Part shown: positions 5,652 to 8,057 of the stretch, piece after piece
Numbering within the stretch: position 1 is the stretch's first letter
Layout of the letters: each line of letters starts with the position of its first letter
Source of the DNA: Proteobacteria bacterium UBA1148
GTDB lineage: Bacteria > Pseudomonadota > Gammaproteobacteria > Steroidobacterales > Rariloculaceae
Assembly: GCA_002311835.1 (NCBI GenBank)
Contig: DBZY01000064.1
Coordinates: 4,662-12,718, forward strand
Reading direction: 5' to 3'
DNA: 8,057 bases
The notes under the pieces: generated by a model
What the model saw: only the letters and a program-made list of their open reading frames with translations
The model's database searches: none
What the model was told of the DNA's origin: nothing
Translations under genes and position numbers: made by a program

Positions 5652-6147
5652 AAACTATGTCCACCGGTTACGGCTCCGGCCTTATGGCGCCCGAGTCAGC
5701 ATCTGGCTGAATAATTGCCTGGGTGAGCTAGAGTTGAACCCTCTGTGATTAAAGGGTTGAATTCCTGGAGAACGGCTGCCTTCTAATGTGTCCCCTACCG
5801 TGGCTAGAGATGACCGCGGCTACGCACTTGCCATCGGCTCACCGGGCGCAGACCGTATTACTACTGCACTGCTTCAGGTACTCCACCGTCACCTACTAGA
5901 AGATATACCACTTCAAAAAACTATAGACGCTCCGCGGATCCATTTGGAATATGGTCGGGACCGCATCCAACTCGCGCACGAACCAGACATTAGTCTTCCA
6001 ACAAACTCACTGCCGATACGCCCGTTCGCTGAGAGATCCATGTACTTCGGTGGTGTTGGTGCGGCACGCGCCGAAGGCGAAAGGCTGGAGGCCGTAGCAG
6101 ATCCGCGCCGCGCGGGAGGGACCCGGATTGTTACCCATCATAATTGA
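5652..6147 (+). pseudogene. Decayed 3' fragment of the gamma-glutamyltransferase-like gene
   Basis: The C-terminal (small-subunit) part of the gene whose 5' end is at 4653. Similarity starts around TMSTGYGSGLMAP (5654-5689), shifts frame (about one base lost near 5686-5690), continues as SIWLNNCLGELELNPL (5698-5745), and then hits TGA at 5746 and at 5758. From 5761 it is open to TGA at 6145-6147: IPGERLPSNVSPTVARD, LAIGSPGADRITTALLQVL, TIDAPRIHLE and ADPRRAGGTRIV. A GTG at 5788 could start a 119-residue product but sits inside the conserved SN(M)SPT motif, where the usual Met is Val, and has no good ribosome site. The catalytic threonine, expected roughly 20 residues before GYGSG, is absent. 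This is a dead gene, not a small independent one. Confidence 0.85.
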
Positions 6148-6180
6148 ATCTGGCCAAAGTGCGGCGTAGAAGATACCCTC

Positions 6181-6930
6181 GTGATCCCGCTGTGCGCCGA
6201 GAACTTCAAAGGTCTAGCTGTGAATCCCTCACTTCCAACACCTCTCCCCAAGGACCCTCTTCTTGTTATACGGGAATGGCTTGACGAGGCTATCAACAAG
6301 GATGTACAGCGCTATCCGAATGCAATGACGCTTGCTACAGCTGACTCCTTCGGGCAGCCTTCTGCCCGCGTCGTTTTATTGAAGGATTTGTCAGTCACAC
6401 AGGGGTTCGCTGTTTTTCATACACACTACGGCTCGCGGAAAGGTATTGAGCTAGCCGACAACACACTAGCGGCAGCTGTAATGCATTGGGATAAATTAGG
6501 GAAGCAAGTGAGGTTTGAAGGCCCCACTGTACGAAGCCCAGATAAAGAAAGTGATGTCTATTTCGCGACTCGTTCATGGGGTAGCCAACTAAACGCATGG
6601 GTCAGCGAGCAAAGCCAACCCCTAAGTGATCCGTCGGATCTGTTGCAACGAGCTAGAGAGAAGGCTCGGCAACTAGACTTACCGGATCCCGCAGAGTCTT
6701 TCGCTCTCGACTCGGAAAAATCTAAACAAAAACTATCAGAATGCTTTGGAAATCCGTTAGATCGCCCTTCCTTTTGGGGTGGCTACCGATTGTGGTTCAC
6801 TGCTGTGGAGCTTTGGATGGAAGGCTCGGACCGTTTCCATGATCGAGTACGCTATAAGCGTACACTTACCCCATTGGATGCCCACACGTTTCAGGCTGGG
6901 CCTTGGAACTCACAACGCCTGCAACCGTGA
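6181..6930 (+). CDS. pdxH: Pyridoxamine/pyridoxine 5'-phosphate oxidase
   Basis: PdxH is an FMN-dependent oxidase that makes pyridoxal 5'-phosphate from pyridoxamine or pyridoxine phosphate. The product shows the split-barrel flavin fold: PNAMTLATAD, RVVLLKD (63-69), GSRKG (84-88), KQVRFEG (108-114), YFATRSWGSQLNAWVSEQS (127-145), PSFWGGYR (196-203) and RFHDRVRYKR (218-227). Y127, R131, S135, R218 and H220 correspond to substrate-phosphate and cofactor-contact residues of the E. coli enzyme. About 20 residues are inserted before PSFWGG compared with E. coli PdxH. Two starts are possible: GTG at 6181 (249 residues) or GTG at 6220 (236 residues). The latter has AAAGG (6208-6212) 7 bases upstream and is better supported, since the extra N-terminal residues match nothing I recognise. 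It is followed 10 bases later by the CPXCG gene, probably co-transcribed. Confidence 0.93.
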   Translation: MIPLCAENFKGLAVNPSLPTPLPKDPLLVIREWLDEAINKDVQRYPNAMTLATADSFGQPSARVVLLKDLSVTQGFAVFHTHYGSRKGIELADNTLAAAVMHWDKLGKQVRFEGPTVRSPDKESDVYFATRSWGSQLNAWVSEQSQPLSDPSDLLQRAREKARQLDLPDPAESFALDSEKSKQKLSECFGNPLDRPSFWGGYRLWFTAVELWMEGSDRFHDRVRYKRTLTPLDAHTFQAGPWNSQRLQP

Positions 6931-6940
6931 AGACACGGCC

Positions 6941-7132
6941 GTGCTAAATGTAGAACGAAATATCCTTTGCCCGTACTGCGGAGAAAAGATCGAAATAATT
7001 CTTGATATCTCAGCCCCGGCACAAGAGTATTTTGAGGATTGCTTCGTGTGCTGTCGTCCTATCCTGATTTGTTATCAGGTAGATTTTGGGGAAGTGGCAG
7101 AATTAGAGACACGCGCGGAGGGAGAGATATGA
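6941..7132 (+). CDS. CPXCG motif-containing cysteine-rich small protein
   Basis: A 63-residue protein in a frame different from pdxH, started here at GTG 6941. It begins LNVERNILCPYCGEKIEI, the hallmark CPXCG pair (C10, C13), followed by a second cysteine group in EDCFVCCRPILICYQVD (C34, C37, C38, C44). The two clusters suggest a zinc ribbon or rubredoxin-like metal site. Length and motif order match the Cys_rich_CPXG family of uncharacterised proteobacterial proteins. The open frame extends further upstream inside pdxH, but those residues look like out-of-frame pdxH, and the family normally begins a few residues before CPXCG, so 6941 is preferred. The ribosome site is weak; the 10-base distance from the pdxH stop suggests coupled translation. 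Its stop overlaps the next gene's start as ATGA. Function is unknown. Confidence 0.82.
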   Translation: MLNVERNILCPYCGEKIEIILDISAPAQEYFEDCFVCCRPILICYQVDFGEVAELETRAEGEI

Positions 7133-8057
7133 GTTTGCGTTCTTTCCTGTTGGCAAGTTTTATGTCGCTTCTCTCAACCACGTGCCTAGGTGAAAATAGG
7201 ATCGCCAACATCCACGAGGGCACAAATATTGCGGTCGCATTATCACCGAACGGTGACACACTCGTTATAGACCTCATTGGGCAGCTCTGGCAGTTTCCCC
7301 TAAGTGGAGGCGCAGCTAATCCATTTACGCCCTCGACAACTATTGCACGCAACCCTCGTTTCTCACCGGATGGAGCCTTTCTCGTCTACCAGAGTGAAGC
7401 AACCTCGCAGTGGGATCTCTGGTTGCTGGATGTTGAAAAAGGAATACAACACCAACTGACAAATACCCCTCATAACGAGGTAGAACCTGATTTTTCAACA
7501 AATGGAAGTTCGGTTGTATTTTCCTCCAATCTAGCTGGTAGTTATGACATCTGGGAAATTAATATTGAGTCTGGAAATTTGACTCAACTCACGAGTAGCT
7601 CTGGTAAAGCGTCGTTCCCAAGTGTCTCGGAAAGAGGGGAAATCGCTTACGTGAATGAGCGAAACGGGCGCTGGTCTTTAGAGCTACTTCGGGCTGGGAT
7701 TTCCACAGAACTATTTAGTAAATGCTATCCGCTGCAAGCACCCTCATGGCGCCCAGGTGGGGGCGTCATCATATTTAACGAACGACCTAGTCCGGGTCAA
7801 AGCAATTTGATGATGATTTTGCTCGACACCGAACCACTCACAAAAACGTTGACCAGCGGAGAGGACGTATTTGGCTTTCGTTCCGCATGGATCTCCCCTG
7901 GCGAATTCGTCTACACCGCCGATGGTGGGGTTTGGAGGCGTCATCTAGCTAGCACTACTCGACGGGCCATTCAGTTCTTTGCCGGCGTCACGGTCACTCG
8001 TCCTTCCTATCCCCGCCGAACTGTTGACTTTGATCAACTAGGATCTGGTGCAATGGC
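7129..8057 (+). CDS. Exported PD40/TolB-like beta-propeller protein, N-terminal part (probable amidohydrolase fusion)
   Basis: ATG at 7129 opens a frame that runs through the window edge (309 complete codons visible). GGAG repeats at 7117-7124 form a strong ribosome site, and the start overlaps the CPXCG stop as ATGA. Residues 1-~21 (MSLRSFLLASFMSLLSTTCLG) look like a signal peptide; C19 lacks a proper lipobox, so a soluble periplasmic protein is more likely than a lipoprotein. PD40-type propeller strands follow: ALSPNGDTLVIDLIGQLW, RFSPDGAFLVYQSE then WDLWLLDVEKG, and FSTNGSSVVFSSNLAGSYDIW. The segment FAGVTVTRPSYPRRTVDFD (284-302) resembles the link region of proteins in which such propellers precede a metal-dependent amidohydrolase domain. 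That domain would lie outside the window, so the enzyme call is inference; plain TolB-like propeller is the fallback. Confidence 0.75.
   Translation, partial: MSLRSFLLASFMSLLSTTCLGENRIANIHEGTNIAVALSPNGDTLVIDLIGQLWQFPLSGGAANPFTPSTTIARNPRFSPDGAFLVYQSEATSQWDLWLLDVEKGIQHQLTNTPHNEVEPDFSTNGSSVVFSSNLAGSYDIWEINIESGNLTQLTSSSGKASFPSVSERGEIAYVNERNGRWSLELLRAGISTELFSKCYPLQAPSWRPGGGVIIFNERPSPGQSNLMMILLDTEPLTKTLTSGEDVFGFRSAWISPGEFVYTADGGVWRRHLASTTRRAIQFFAGVTVTRPSYPRRTVDFDQLGSGAM

Noticed and set aside
5788..6147. A separate 119-residue gene starting at GTG 5788
   Set aside because: Gamma-glutamyltransferase similarity continues upstream of the GTG in the same frame (GERLPSN) and across two stops and a frameshift, so this is the tail of a broken gene. 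There is no good ribosome site.

Overview
The window looks like a chromosomal segment of a gammaproteobacterium, possibly an uncultivated aquatic one, of intermediate GC. The clues are an ErpA that aligns almost residue for residue with enteric ErpA as I remember it, a fused chorismate mutase-prephenate dehydrogenase (T-protein TyrA), an RppH of gammaproteobacterial type, and a DUF6776-bactofilin-erpA run of the kind I recall beside erpA in Pseudomonas. I cannot name a genus.

Left half, minus strand (203-3668): tyrA, rppH, a membrane-anchored coiled-coil protein (DUF6776-like), bactofilin 1 and erpA all read leftwards. ErpA and bactofilin 1 overlap by an ATGA. These cover tyrosine synthesis, 5'-end-dependent mRNA decay, a polymer-forming cytoskeletal protein with a possible membrane partner, and Fe-S cluster delivery. 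Bases 1-202 hold only an unrecognised open frame that runs off the left edge.

Middle, plus strand (3798-6147): fghA (S-formylglutathione hydrolase) is intact. It is followed 15 bases later by a gamma-glutamyltransferase-like gene that has been destroyed. About 99 N-terminal codons survive (4653-4949), and a decayed C-terminal piece survives at about 5652-6147. The middle of the enzyme, including the region that should carry the catalytic threonine, is gone. In its place are roughly 700 bases with a complete second bactofilin gene (5133-5585), preceded by a perfect 24-base palindrome (5074-5097). This rearranged locus is the most unusual part of the window.

Right, plus strand (6181-8057): pdxH (pyridoxamine 5'-phosphate oxidase), a 63-residue CPXCG cysteine-rich protein, and the start of an exported beta-propeller protein resembling the N-terminus of PD40/amidohydrolase fusions. 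The three are tightly packed, with a 10-base gap and then an ATGA overlap, and are probably one operon. The last gene is cut by the window edge.

No rRNA, tRNA, CRISPR array, transposase, integrase or complete insertion sequence was seen. Everything here comes from reading the sequence; no database search was run, and family names rest on remembered motifs.
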